The notes below the pieces were generated by a model. That model saw nothing but the letters and a program-made list of their open reading frames with translations, was not told where the DNA came from and made no database searches. From positions 124,001 through 188,000 of the forward strand of contig CAWEQO010000002.1 in NCBI GenBank assembly GCA_963811225.1: 64,000 nucleotides of DNA. Direction: 5' to 3'. Positions 44,979-53,690 of the stretch are shown in pieces (position 1 is the stretch's first letter; each line of letters starts with the position of its first letter). The position numbers were made by a program, and so were the translations under genes. This DNA comes from CAWEQO01 sp963811225 (GTDB taxonomy: Bacteria > Chloroflexota > Anaerolineae > Anaerolineales > Anaerolineaceae).

Positions 44979-45053
44979 AATTCCTCCCATTGTTCTTAAT
45001 CTAAGACAATCTTACTGCAAACAGGCAGCACTTTGCAACTTCTGTTTTCCTGC

Positions 45054-45059
45054 TATAAT
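45054..45059 (+). promoter_or_regulatory. -10 TATAAT of the LCP gene, leaderless start predicted
   Basis: Consensus TATAAT seven bases before the ATG at 45066, with no ribosome site. Confidence 0.6.
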
Positions 45060-45065
45060 CCAAAC

Positions 45066-46373
45066 ATGAAACCCTCCCAGCCGCATGCTCGCATCGCGAT
45101 CTTGCTGCTCGTGCTGGCGCTGGCCGCGTGCCTGCCGATCGCGCAAGAAATGGCAGCCGCGCCCGCAGCGACTGCCTCCCCCACCTTGCGCGCCCCGACC
45201 ACCCCTTCAGCGACGCCGGAGGCGCTGGCTCTCCTCCCCACGCCCAGCCCCACGGCCACACCCAACCGCGTGTGGGGCAGCTATGAAGGCCCGGTCATCG
45301 AGCCGGTCACGCCCATCCCCACGCCTGTCGATCCCTATCAAATCCCGCCGGAAGTGCGGGTGGGAATCTTGCTTGGCACCAACCGCGACGCGCCGTTCGT
45401 GGGCCGCACGGATGCGATGATGCTGATGTTCTATAATGAAAAGCTTGGGCGGGCCAGCCTGCTGGCTATCCCGGCCGACCTGTACGTCTACCTGCCGGGA
45501 TACACGATGCAGCGGGTGCAGATCGCGTATGCCACCGGCGGGCTGGAGGGCATCCAAGACGCCATCGAGTACAACTTTGGCGTGCGCCCGCTGCGCTACG
45601 CCTTACTGCACCCCAGCGAGATGACCGGCTTTGTCAAGCACCTGGACAAGATCGTGGTCGATGTGCCGGGCGACTATTCGGATGGCTGTGAGGGCATCAC
45701 CGGCGGGCGCATACGCATGACCGCCGATGAGGTGCTGTGCTACATCACCTACCGCGACGGCATGGACGAAATCGATCGCAACCAGCGCCAGCTGGACATG
45801 GCCGCGAATGTGTTCCACCGCATGACCCAGTCCGGCAAGCTGGCGCTGCTGCCCGAAATTTACAGCACGGTTGTGCCGAACGTGGAGAGCAATTACACCC
45901 TGACCGACCTGATGGGCTACATACCGCTGGCGCTGCGCATGGGCGACCCGCAGCAGCTGGGCCTGTTCCGCTTCGAGCGATCCGACTTAATCCTTTGGGA
46001 TATTCCTGGGCAAGAGCAGCTCGGCACGCAGGGCTTCGTGCCGCGGCCGGGGTCGATCCCGCGGCTGGTGCAGCGGGCGGTGGAGTTCGTGCTCGATCCG
46101 CAAAAGCCCCAGTGGATCGTCACCCGCCTGGCTTCCGAGCTGACCTCCTCGCCCTCGCCGACCATCACCCCCTCGCTGACGCGCACGGCCACGCGCTACC
46201 CAACCTACACCCGCACGCCGCGCGACACCTACACGCCCAGGCCCACCTATACTCGCACCCGAACGCGTACCAGCACGATCGAGACGGCCTTCCCGTTGAT
46301 GACCGCGACCGATACGCCCATGCCGCCAACGCCGACCGAGACCGCCACCGAAACAGAGACGACCACGCCGTAA
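45066..46373 (+). CDS. LytR-CpsA-Psr (LCP) family protein, membrane or lipid anchored
   Basis: 435 residues. A signal region with lipobox-like ALAACLP at about 17-23, then a Thr/Pro/Ala-rich linker (to about 75). The LCP domain (about 95-345) shows GILLGTNRDAPFVGRTDAMM, SLLAIPADLYVYLPG with a reduced Arg set, then IRMTADEVLCYITYRDG and DEIDRNQRQLDMAANVF. LCP enzymes transfer polymers from undecaprenyl-phosphate to peptidoglycan or glycans. The C-terminal 75 residues are Thr/Pro/Arg repeats (TYTRTPRDTYTPRPTYTRT), like wall-spanning spacers. Several catalytic Arg differ from TagT-type sequences, so activity is uncertain. Adjacent to a transglycosylase-like gene. Confidence 0.85.
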   Translation: MKPSQPHARIAILLLVLALAACLPIAQEMAAAPAATASPTLRAPTTPSATPEALALLPTPSPTATPNRVWGSYEGPVIEPVTPIPTPVDPYQIPPEVRVGILLGTNRDAPFVGRTDAMMLMFYNEKLGRASLLAIPADLYVYLPGYTMQRVQIAYATGGLEGIQDAIEYNFGVRPLRYALLHPSEMTGFVKHLDKIVVDVPGDYSDGCEGITGGRIRMTADEVLCYITYRDGMDEIDRNQRQLDMAANVFHRMTQSGKLALLPEIYSTVVPNVESNYTLTDLMGYIPLALRMGDPQQLGLFRFERSDLILWDIPGQEQLGTQGFVPRPGSIPRLVQRAVEFVLDPQKPQWIVTRLASELTSSPSPTITPSLTRTATRYPTYTRTPRDTYTPRPTYTRTRTRTSTIETAFPLMTATDTPMPPTPTETATETETTTP

Positions 46374-46533
46374 ATAGCGACGAGCTTTGGCGCGCCCGCT
46401 TTCCTTTCCCAAGAATCTGGCTATAATAAACAAACCAGCCTTTTGTATCCAAGCTTTGCGCAGGGGGGATTGATTGCACTGCCGCCGGGACCGGCCAACC
46501 TCCATCATCAGCTGCTTCACAGGAGAGAACACC

Positions 46534-46596
46534 ATGGTCGCAATAGGGTTCAAGGAAGTATTTGAAAAATCCGGTTCTGTGATACACTATTTTTGA
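46534..46596 (+). CDS. Possible 20-residue peptide upstream of the transglycosylase gene
   Basis: AGGAGAG precedes ATG 46534; the peptide (MVAIGFKEVFEKSGSVIHYF) ends 63 bases before the next gene. A TATAAT lies at 46422-46427. The 3' part overlaps a possible -35 (TTGAAA) of the next gene, so it may be fortuitous. Confidence 0.25.
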   Translation: MVAIGFKEVFEKSGSVIHYF

Positions 46597-46659
46597 ACTT
46601 CTACGGCTCCCCAACGAAACTTAGTGGCGGGCCTTAAACTGCTTTGGGGTGCGGATTGA

Positions 46660-48456
46660 ATGGGATATCGTAGGATTTTCATGGCAGGCGTGCTAACCCT
46701 GCTGCTTGCGGGACTGTTCCGCTTGCCTGCTTCCCAACCTCGTCCCGTACAAGCGCAAGATGATAATCCCCCCGGGCCTGAACGCCAGGCCGTTCTCACC
46801 ATCGATACCAACTTATATGAGTGGTGGCTCATCCGCTGGAGCGACAACAAAGTGCGCTGCTGGGTGGTTGTCGACCACGAAGGCCAGCCGACTGCCAAGG
46901 AGATCTACAACACCTGCGGCGAGAAGGTCTACGATGCCTGGGCCGAGACGACCGCATGCAGCCAGAATGACGTGAGCAAGTGTGAGGGGGTCTATTTATA
47001 TTTTGCCGACCAGCGCCGCGGCCAGAAAGAGGTCAAGGTGGATCTGCCCCCGGCGGAGGCCTGGCTGTCGCTCTCGGGCTGCACGCAGGTGGACGGCCGC
47101 AACGAATGCAAGCGCACCCCGGCGTTGGTGATCAACGGGGTCGAGCCGCTGCCGAACGAGGTCATCACTCGCATCGAGGGCAGCCTGGGCGGTGAGCCGT
47201 TCAGCTGCCAGCGTGACGTCTGCCGCGTGCCGCTGCGACCGACCGGCCGCCAGGGCGTCCCGATTGAATTCTGGGCCAACTCCAGTTTCGGCGACACCAG
47301 CCCGCATTACTACGGGCTGGTGCGCGTGCTGCCGTGGGGCGACTTCGCCGCCCCGGAAGGCCCCACCCAGGACCAGGCGCTCTACTACGTGGACGTGCTC
47401 AGCGACCAATGGCGCGGACCGCGTCCCGCCAGCTGCTCGGACGTGTGGCAGGTGTTCCCCGCGGTCGACGGCCCACCAGACTGGCTGCAGACCCCCGACT
47501 CGCCCGCTGGGCTTGAATCCTCCGTGTCTTATTATTACCTGGCGGGGATGCTGATCCGCAACGGCGCGGTGGACGCCAGCGCCTGCCCCAACGGCGGACT
47601 GGAAGATGGCGGCGTGACCGCCAACGCTTGCGGCGTGCAGGTGGCGATGCCGCAGGTGGTGGAGTGGCAGAATCAGTTCGACGCCGACATCTTGCAGGTG
47701 GCCGATGATACCGGTGTGCCGGCCCAGCTGATGAAGAACATCTTCAGCCGTGAGAGCCAGTTCTGGCCGGGCATCTACCGCACCTACCGCGAGGCCGGGC
47801 TGGGCCAGCTGACCGACAAGGGCGCCGATACGGTACTGTTGTGGAATGAGAGCTTTTACCAGCAGTTCTGCCCGTTGGTGCTGAGCCAGGCAGTCTGTGA
47901 CGAGTCACGCTTCTTCGAGCTGCCCGAGCCCGAGCAGGACATGCTGCGCGGCGCGCTGGTGCAGAAGGTCAACGCGGCGTGCGACGACTGCGCGAACGGC
48001 ATCGACTTGACCCAGGTGGGCTTCAGCGTCGAAGTGTTCGCCAAGGGCTTACAGGCCAACTGCGCTCAGGTGGGCCAGACCATCGAGAATATCACCCAAC
48101 TGCCGCCCGGGCAGGTGGCCTCATATGAAGACCTGTGGCGTCTCACGATGGTGAACTATAACGCCGGGGTGGGCTGCCTGTACCGGGCGGTCAACCAGGC
48201 CTGGAGCGCGCGCGAGCCGATCGATTGGGAGCATGTGGCGCCCTACCTGGAGCCCGCCTGTCGCGAGGCCATCCGCTATACCGAGTTCGTCACCGAATGG
48301 AGTGGGCCGTCGCTCTACACGGTCGATAACAGCGGCTACACCGGAGAGGATTACATCCCCTACGATACCGAAGATTACCCCGCGAATGACGAGGAATGCG
48401 TGGATGGGTACTGGTATTGGGACGGGGAAGACTGGATCTGCGAGGTGGATGAATAA
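46660..48456 (+). CDS. Secreted protein with a lytic transglycosylase-like domain
   Basis: 598 residues. Signal peptide FMAGVLTLLLAGLFRLPASQ. The N-terminal half is a Cys-containing beta-rich region not recognised (TACSQNDVSKCEG, FSCQRDVCRVPL). From about 340 an SLT-like domain: ILQVADDTGVPAQLMKNIF and SRESQFWPGI, whose Glu is the expected catalytic acid, then AGLGQLTDKGAD and, after an insertion, LTMVNYNAGVGCLYRAV, the SLT end motif. The final 60 residues are Tyr/Asp/Glu-rich. It would cleave peptidoglycan or another glycan at the cell surface. It follows the LCP gene by 286 bases. Confidence 0.82.
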   Translation: MGYRRIFMAGVLTLLLAGLFRLPASQPRPVQAQDDNPPGPERQAVLTIDTNLYEWWLIRWSDNKVRCWVVVDHEGQPTAKEIYNTCGEKVYDAWAETTACSQNDVSKCEGVYLYFADQRRGQKEVKVDLPPAEAWLSLSGCTQVDGRNECKRTPALVINGVEPLPNEVITRIEGSLGGEPFSCQRDVCRVPLRPTGRQGVPIEFWANSSFGDTSPHYYGLVRVLPWGDFAAPEGPTQDQALYYVDVLSDQWRGPRPASCSDVWQVFPAVDGPPDWLQTPDSPAGLESSVSYYYLAGMLIRNGAVDASACPNGGLEDGGVTANACGVQVAMPQVVEWQNQFDADILQVADDTGVPAQLMKNIFSRESQFWPGIYRTYREAGLGQLTDKGADTVLLWNESFYQQFCPLVLSQAVCDESRFFELPEPEQDMLRGALVQKVNAACDDCANGIDLTQVGFSVEVFAKGLQANCAQVGQTIENITQLPPGQVASYEDLWRLTMVNYNAGVGCLYRAVNQAWSAREPIDWEHVAPYLEPACREAIRYTEFVTEWSGPSLYTVDNSGYTGEDYIPYDTEDYPANDEECVDGYWYWDGEDWICEVDE

Positions 48457-48499
48457 GGCTTCCCGAACCGTGTAGAGGCCCGGGAAGGTTTGCTCCTCT

Positions 48500-49621
48500 T
48501 TAAATTTCGAGCTTGCGCGGAAATCCCCAGCCCCTCAGATTGACGCTCTTCGGATCCTCCGGCCAGATGCCGGCGATGGTGGCGCCGCATTTAGGGCACT
48601 TGCCGCCGGCGGTGATGTTGTAGCTTTGCAGGGTGTAGCCGCGCCGCCCGATCAGGGTTTCCTGGCAGTGCGGGCAGAGGGTATCCTCCAGCGAGCCCAC
48701 TTTGCCCGGCAGGTTCCCGGCGTAGACGTAGCGCAGCCCGGCCTCCTGGCCCAACTCGGCGCCGGTTTGCAGCGTGGATGCGGGCGTGGGGTATGAGCTG
48801 TTCTCTTTGTAGTCGGGGTGAAAGCCGGTCAGGTGCCAGGGGATGTCCGGCGAGACCGAGACCAAATAGCGGGCGGCGTCCCACAGCTCTTTCTGACTGT
48901 CGTTGAAACCGGGGATCACCAGGGTGACCACCTCCACCCACAATCCCAATTCGCGCGCCATCTTAATCGAGTCGAGCACGTGGTTGAGCGTGCCGCCCAG
49001 CGAGCGGTAGTGCTTGTCGTCCATCGATTTCAGGTCGATCTTATAGGCGTCCAGGTACGGGCGCAGGTACGCCAGGACCTGGGGCGTGGCGTAGCCGTTG
49101 GAGACGTAAGCGGTCATCAGCCCGGCGGCTTTGGCCTGCTTGAAAATATCCAAGGACCACTCGCTGGTGATCAGCGGCTCATTATAAGAAGAGACCACAA
49201 CCCGCGAGCCGGTCTGCCGGGCCGCCCGGACGATCTGCTCGGGCGAGATGCGCCGCACGGCCGAGGGCCCCAGGTACAGGTCGGTGTTCTTGTCGCGCAA
49301 AGCCTGCGAGGTGATCCAATTCTGGCAGTAGCCGCAGTGGAAATTGCAGCCCAGCATGCCGAAGGTGAGGGCGTCGCTGCCGGGCATGAGGTGCGAGAAG
49401 GGCTTCTTCTCGATGGGGTCGGCTTGCAGGGCGGCGACGTAGCCCCAAGGGACGCGCAGCTCGCCGCCTTGATTGAAGCGCACCTGGCAAATGCCGCGCC
49501 GCCCAGGTTTGATAAGGCAGTGATGGGCGCAGGCGTGGCAGCGCAGCGCGCCGTTGTCGAGGGGCTCGACCAGCTCGCCGGGTGCGGTCAATTCGTCCAT
49601 TCGTTCTTGAAGGGTTGTCAT
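48500..49621 (-). CDS. amrS: AmmeMemoRadiSam-type radical SAM enzyme (AmrS)
   Basis: 373 residues. The iron-sulfur motif is GCNFHCGYCQNW near 92-103; an N-terminal ALRCHACAHHCLIKPGRRGIC adds a second Cys cluster typical of AmrS/PflA-like proteins, and a C-terminal zinc-ribbon pair (LCPHCQ and KCPKCG) closes it. VSSYNEPLITSEW, YVSNGY and YKIDLKSMDDKHYR are the AmrS landmarks. AmrS is normally found with AMMECR1 and Memo-type genes; neither is in this window. The ATG at 49621 has GAGGT eight bases upstream; the frame upstream runs into the repeat array and is not part of the gene. Confidence 0.93.
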   Translation of the reverse strand: MTTLQERMDELTAPGELVEPLDNGALRCHACAHHCLIKPGRRGICQVRFNQGGELRVPWGYVAALQADPIEKKPFSHLMPGSDALTFGMLGCNFHCGYCQNWITSQALRDKNTDLYLGPSAVRRISPEQIVRAARQTGSRVVVSSYNEPLITSEWSLDIFKQAKAAGLMTAYVSNGYATPQVLAYLRPYLDAYKIDLKSMDDKHYRSLGGTLNHVLDSIKMARELGLWVEVVTLVIPGFNDSQKELWDAARYLVSVSPDIPWHLTGFHPDYKENSSYPTPASTLQTGAELGQEAGLRYVYAGNLPGKVGSLEDTLCPHCQETLIGRRGYTLQSYNITAGGKCPKCGATIAGIWPEDPKSVNLRGWGFPRKLEI

Positions 49622-49688
49622 ACCATATACCTCTGCCATCATTATAGCAAGGTTTGTTCTATCTGTCGGGAATGCGGATTGTCCCGTG

Positions 49689-50400
49689 GGGCATGGCGAG
49701 GTTGTACCGGTAGTGGCACGGCGAGTAATGCAAGATGACATAATTGAACCGGTAGGGGCACGGCGAGTAATGCAAGATGACATAATTGAACCGGTAGGGG
49801 CACGGTGAGTAACGCAAGACTCCATAATTGAACCGGTAGGGGCACGGCGAGTAATGCAAGATGACATAATTGAACCGGTAGGGGCATGGCGAGTAATGCA
49901 AGATGACATAATTGAACCGGTAGGGGCACGGCGAGTAACGCAAGATGACATAATTTAACCAATACGAAGCCGTGCCCCGGTGGTCATTACAAATTTTGGC
50001 CGAAGGGAAAGGCAAGGTGGTTTTTTAATAGAAATGATTCGGGTGGATTGTGGGGGGGCACGGCTGCGTATTGGCTCAAATTTGTGGTCTTGCATTACCC
50101 GCCGTGCCCCTACACGATCCTGTTGTCTCGCGCATTCCCGCCAAGCCCGACGCAATCCCGTGGTTTCGCGCGTTCTGCGGATTGAACCGGTAGGGGCACG
50201 GCGAGTAACGCAAGACTCCAATATTGAGCCAATACGAAGCCGTGCCCCCGATAATCCACTCAAATCAGTTCCAAGGAAAACAACGATGGCCTTTCCCCTT
50301 CGGCCAAAATGCGTGATTGCCATCGGGGCACGGCTTCGTATTGGTTAAATTATGTCGTCTTGCGTTACTCGCCGTGCCCCTACCGGTTCAATCTGCATCC
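49689..50400. repeat. Inverted array of the 42-bp repeat, locus B
   Basis: Six minus-oriented units start at 49713, 49755, 49797, 49839, 49881 and 49923, with exact 42-base period; a closing half (GCCGTGCCCC) follows at about 49969. Two copies of the core sequence of locus A occur here: one inverted (about 49992-50050) and one direct (about 50256-50325). Further units of both orientations fill the rest to about 50400. The core in opposite orientation to locus A makes the 43.8-50.4 kb interval a possible inversion. Confidence 0.9.
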
Positions 50401-50700
50401 CCGCCATGCCCGTACGGGTAGGGAATGTGAAAAATGGCATATAATGGGGGAGGTTCAAAGGTTCTCCAGTAGGATATAAAGACCCTCCCCGATGCGCTTG
50501 TGTTTTTGAATCAATAAACTAAAATTAATAAAGTGAGTTAAATCACCAGCTTAACCTGGACAATCTTCCATTATCGGGTAGAATTGAAATTTAACCCAGG
50601 GCTAATGGCCATATTGTAGGAAGGAGGTGCACCGCGAAACAATTCACCCCTTGTATGCACCGTTTTGAATCCCTTACACCAAATTTAGGAGGATAGAAGA
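50401..50700. other. Long leader region upstream of the second binding-protein gene
   Basis: TATAAT at 50440-50445 would start a leader of about 250 bases. It begins with a hairpin-capable GGGGGAGG ... CCCTCCCC (50446-50493) and continues AT-rich (50505-50600). A GGAAGGAGGTGC at 50618 and a GTGCA/TGCAC pair follow, then AGGAGG before the gene. No known riboswitch was recognised. Confidence 0.5.
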
Positions 50701-52431
50701 ATGAGATCGAAAGCGTTTTACGCTGTGATTGCCCTTTTGTTTCTAGCGAGCATGGCCCTTGCGGCCTGCGCTCCCACCCCTGCCCCGGCGACTGAAGCCC
50801 CCGCCGCCCCCGCCGCCCCTGCGGCTCCCGAGCAGGCCACCCAGGCTCCCGCTGCAGAACAGCCGACTTCTGCTCCTGCCGCTGTCGAACCTGCCGCCTT
50901 CGAGCCCATGACGGTTGTTAACAGCAACTGTGGCGAAGGCGACTTCGTCAAATCGATCACCGCGGTGGACGAGTACACCGTCACGTTCGATCTGTGCCGC
51001 CCTGACCCGGCTTTCCTGGCCAAGGCAGCCTTCGGCCCCTTCGCCATTGAGCCGAAAGCTTACCTTGAGAAGACCGGCGGCGGCGGTGAGGAACTGCTCT
51101 CGCACCCGATCGGCACCGGCGCCTACATGGTTGACAGCTGGAACCGCGGTGACAGCATCACCTTCAAGCGCTATGACGGCTACTGGGGCGATGCTGCCAA
51201 GACCGGCACCGCTGTGATGCGCTGGGCAACCGAGAGCGCCGCTCGTGTCCTCGAGCTCCAGTCCGGCACCGTTCATGAGATCGAGAACCTCGGCCCGTCC
51301 GACTTCGAGACCATCCAGAACGATCCCAACCTGCAGCTTCTTCCGCAAGACAACCCCAACACCCTGTACGTCGGGTTCACCAACACCTTCTCCCCATGGG
51401 ACAACGTTGACGTCCGCAAGGCCATCGCCATGGGCATCGACCGTCAGCGCATCGTCGACAATTTCATGCCTGCCGGTTCTTCGGTCGCCACGCACTTCAC
51501 CCCCTGTGAAGTTCCGCACGGCTGCGACGGTGAAGACTGGTACGCTTTCGATCCCGAAGGCGCCAAGGCCCTGTTGGCCACCGCCGGTTACCCAGACGGC
51601 TTCGACACCACCATCTACTACCGCGATGTGTTCCGCGGTTACCTGCCCACCCCTGGCGACGTGGCCGTTGAGCTGCAGACCCAGTTGAATCAAAACTTGA
51701 ATATTAACGCCACTGTCCAGGTGATGGAATCGGGCGCATTCATCGACGCATCTTCTACCGGCCAGCTCGACGGTCTGTTCCTGCTGGGTTGGGGCGCCGA
51801 CTACATGCACGTCACCAACTTCCTCGACTACCACTTTGGCCGCGCCCAGATGGAATTCGGCACGCCTTACGAAGACATCTACACCAAGCTAGAGCAGGCC
51901 GATACCCTGGCCGATCCTGGTGATCTCTATGCCCAGGCCAACGACGCCATCAAGGCTGATGTCCCGATGGTGCCGATCTCGCACGCCACCGTTGGCTACG
52001 GGGCTCTGGCGAGCCTCGAAGGCGCCAACATTCCGCCCTTCGGCCCGCCGCTGCTGTCCCTGATGAAACCGGCCGATGGCGACACGGTTGTCTACATGCA
52101 GTCCGCCGAGCCCATCAGCATGTACTGCGCTGACGAGACCGACGGCGAATCGCTCGCCGCCTGCCGCCAGGTGCTGGATGGCCTGTTGAACTACGATGAG
52201 ACCGGTCAGGCCGTTCCTGCGCTGGCGACCAGCTGGGACGCCGCTGAAGACGCCAGCTCGTACACGTTCCACCTGCGCGAGGGCGTCACGTTCCACGACG
52301 GCTCCGCTTTCAACGCCAATGACGTCGTCGCCAGCTTCGCCGCTGCCCTCGATGTCAACAGCCCGTACCACAAGGGCAACACCGGCACGTTCGATTACCC
52401 GGCCACCCTGTTCGGGTTCATGAACGACTAG
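50701..52431 (+). CDS. ABC transporter substrate-binding protein, family 5, apparently circularly permuted
   Basis: 576-residue lipoprotein (lipobox LAACAP, Ala/Pro-rich linker to about 65). The order of domains is unusual. After the linker it starts with KSITAVDEYTVTFDL and IGTGAYMVDSWN, which normally follow the first lobe; the middle has VRKAIAMGIDRQRIV. The lobe that should come first is at the end, residues about 468-576: RQVLDGLLNYDETGQAV, then TFHLREGVTFHDGSAF and NANDVVASF. Compared with the binding protein of the first operon, this is a circular permutation, with the C terminus meeting the missing N-terminal link. AGGAGG precedes the ATG. It supplies the importer genes downstream. 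Confidence 0.9.
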   Translation: MRSKAFYAVIALLFLASMALAACAPTPAPATEAPAAPAAPAAPEQATQAPAAEQPTSAPAAVEPAAFEPMTVVNSNCGEGDFVKSITAVDEYTVTFDLCRPDPAFLAKAAFGPFAIEPKAYLEKTGGGGEELLSHPIGTGAYMVDSWNRGDSITFKRYDGYWGDAAKTGTAVMRWATESAARVLELQSGTVHEIENLGPSDFETIQNDPNLQLLPQDNPNTLYVGFTNTFSPWDNVDVRKAIAMGIDRQRIVDNFMPAGSSVATHFTPCEVPHGCDGEDWYAFDPEGAKALLATAGYPDGFDTTIYYRDVFRGYLPTPGDVAVELQTQLNQNLNINATVQVMESGAFIDASSTGQLDGLFLLGWGADYMHVTNFLDYHFGRAQMEFGTPYEDIYTKLEQADTLADPGDLYAQANDAIKADVPMVPISHATVGYGALASLEGANIPPFGPPLLSLMKPADGDTVVYMQSAEPISMYCADETDGESLAACRQVLDGLLNYDETGQAVPALATSWDAAEDASSYTFHLREGVTFHDGSAFNANDVVASFAAALDVNSPYHKGNTGTFDYPATLFGFMND

Positions 52432-52463
52432 TTAGCAGTTCTGCCATCTGGCAGCGCTAGAAG

Positions 52464-52512
52464 GGGCGCGGGGTGGCGGCGGTCCGTAAGGACCATTGGC
52501 CGTCCCGCGCCC
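52464..52512 (+). terminator. Hairpin between binding protein and permease
   Basis: Outer stem GGGCGCGGG/CCCGCGCCC and inner stem GGTCC/GGACC with loop GTAA. As in the first operon, it lies after the binding-protein gene and before the permease. Confidence 0.65.
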
Positions 52513-52604
52513 GACGTTATCTTTTACACTTGAAATTCATTCGCTTGGGCTCCCACATTGGAGAAACCCCAGGGTGGGGATGAATTGAAAAGAATGGGTT
52601 GAAT

Positions 52605-53684
52605 ATGCTTCAATACACAATTCGACGTCTGCTTCTTGCAATACCCGTTTTGATCGGCATTCTGATTGTGACGTTTGCGCTGGCCCGTTCCATTCCGGGC
52701 GACCCGTGCCGTGCGATGTTGGGGGAAAAAGCGACGGCCGAGGTGTGCGCAAAATTCACCCGCGATCAAGGCCTGGACAAGCCCATCACCACCCAGTTCT
52801 TTGTTTACATGAACAAAGTGATCCACGGCGACTTTGGCAGCTCGATCCGCTACAGCCGCCCGGTCACCCAGATCCTCATCGAGCGCCTGCCCATGACCAT
52901 CGAACTGGGTCTCACGGCGCTGATCATCGCCATCCTGATCGGCGTCCCTGCCGGTCTGGTATCGGCTGTCAAGCGCAACTCGCCGCTCGACGTCATCACC
53001 ATGGTAGGCGCAAACATGGGGGTCTCGATGCCGGTTTACTGGCTGGGCCTGATGCTGGCTTACCTGTTTGCGCTCAAGCTGAAAGGCACACCCTTCTGGC
53101 TGGCGCCTTCCGGGCGCCTCTCGGCGGGCATTTCGCCGATCCCGTTCTACGAACTTTGGCACTGGAAAGTCGCCGTGGACACGTTTGGCGGCAAGACCCT
53201 GGAATTCATTTCCAACTTTTACATCTTCGATTCGATCATCACCGGGCAGTGGTCCGTGCTTAAAGATGCCATTAAGCACTTGATCCTCCCATCTCTCGCG
53301 CTCAGCACCATCCCGCTGTCGATCATCGCCCGCATGACTCGCTCGAGCATGCTGGAAGTGATGAAACAAGATTACATCCGCACGGCGCGCGCCAAGGGGT
53401 TGATGATCCGGGTAGTGGTGTTCAAGCATGCGCTGCGAAACGCTCTGCTGCCGATTGTGACCATCATCGGCTTGCAGGTGGGCACGCTGTTTGCCGGCGC
53501 GGTCCTCACCGAAAGTATCTTCAGCCTGGCGGGGGTGGGGCGCATCCTGTTCGAAGCCATTACCGCCCGCGACTTCCCGATCATCCAGGCCTTTACCATC
53601 GTCATTGCGATCGGCTACGTGCTCGTGAACCTGGTTGTCGATCTTTCTTATGTCTTTATCGATCCTCGAATTAGATTGGAGTAG
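52605..53684 (+). CDS. ABC transporter permease, DppB type (second operon)
   Basis: 359 residues, six helices; it begins LQYTIRRLLLAIPVLIGILI and has ARSIPGDPCRAMLG after helix 1. The longer outside loop, compared with the first operon's permease, includes FYELWHWKVAVDTFGGKT. The EAA loop is DYIRTARAKGLMIRVVV with HALRNALLP. The start is ATG 52605; TTG 52599 is an alternative, and no strong ribosome site is visible. It leaves a 173-base gap to the binding-protein gene, occupied by the hairpin. Confidence 0.93.
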   Translation: MLQYTIRRLLLAIPVLIGILIVTFALARSIPGDPCRAMLGEKATAEVCAKFTRDQGLDKPITTQFFVYMNKVIHGDFGSSIRYSRPVTQILIERLPMTIELGLTALIIAILIGVPAGLVSAVKRNSPLDVITMVGANMGVSMPVYWLGLMLAYLFALKLKGTPFWLAPSGRLSAGISPIPFYELWHWKVAVDTFGGKTLEFISNFYIFDSIITGQWSVLKDAIKHLILPSLALSTIPLSIIARMTRSSMLEVMKQDYIRTARAKGLMIRVVVFKHALRNALLPIVTIIGLQVGTLFAGAVLTESIFSLAGVGRILFEAITARDFPIIQAFTIVIAIGYVLVNLVVDLSYVFIDPRIRLE

Positions 53685-53690
53685 GCGCGC

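Noticed and set aside
49642..50348. Similar repeat-encoded reading frames in array B, including an N-terminal extension of AmrS
   Set aside because: Same reason; AmrS has a ribosome site and conserved start at 49621, so the extension is not coding.
43809..50400. CRISPR array
   Set aside because: Units are tandem 42-mers with no unique spacers, both orientations occur and there are no cas genes; the solo Cas4-like gene is 30 kb away.
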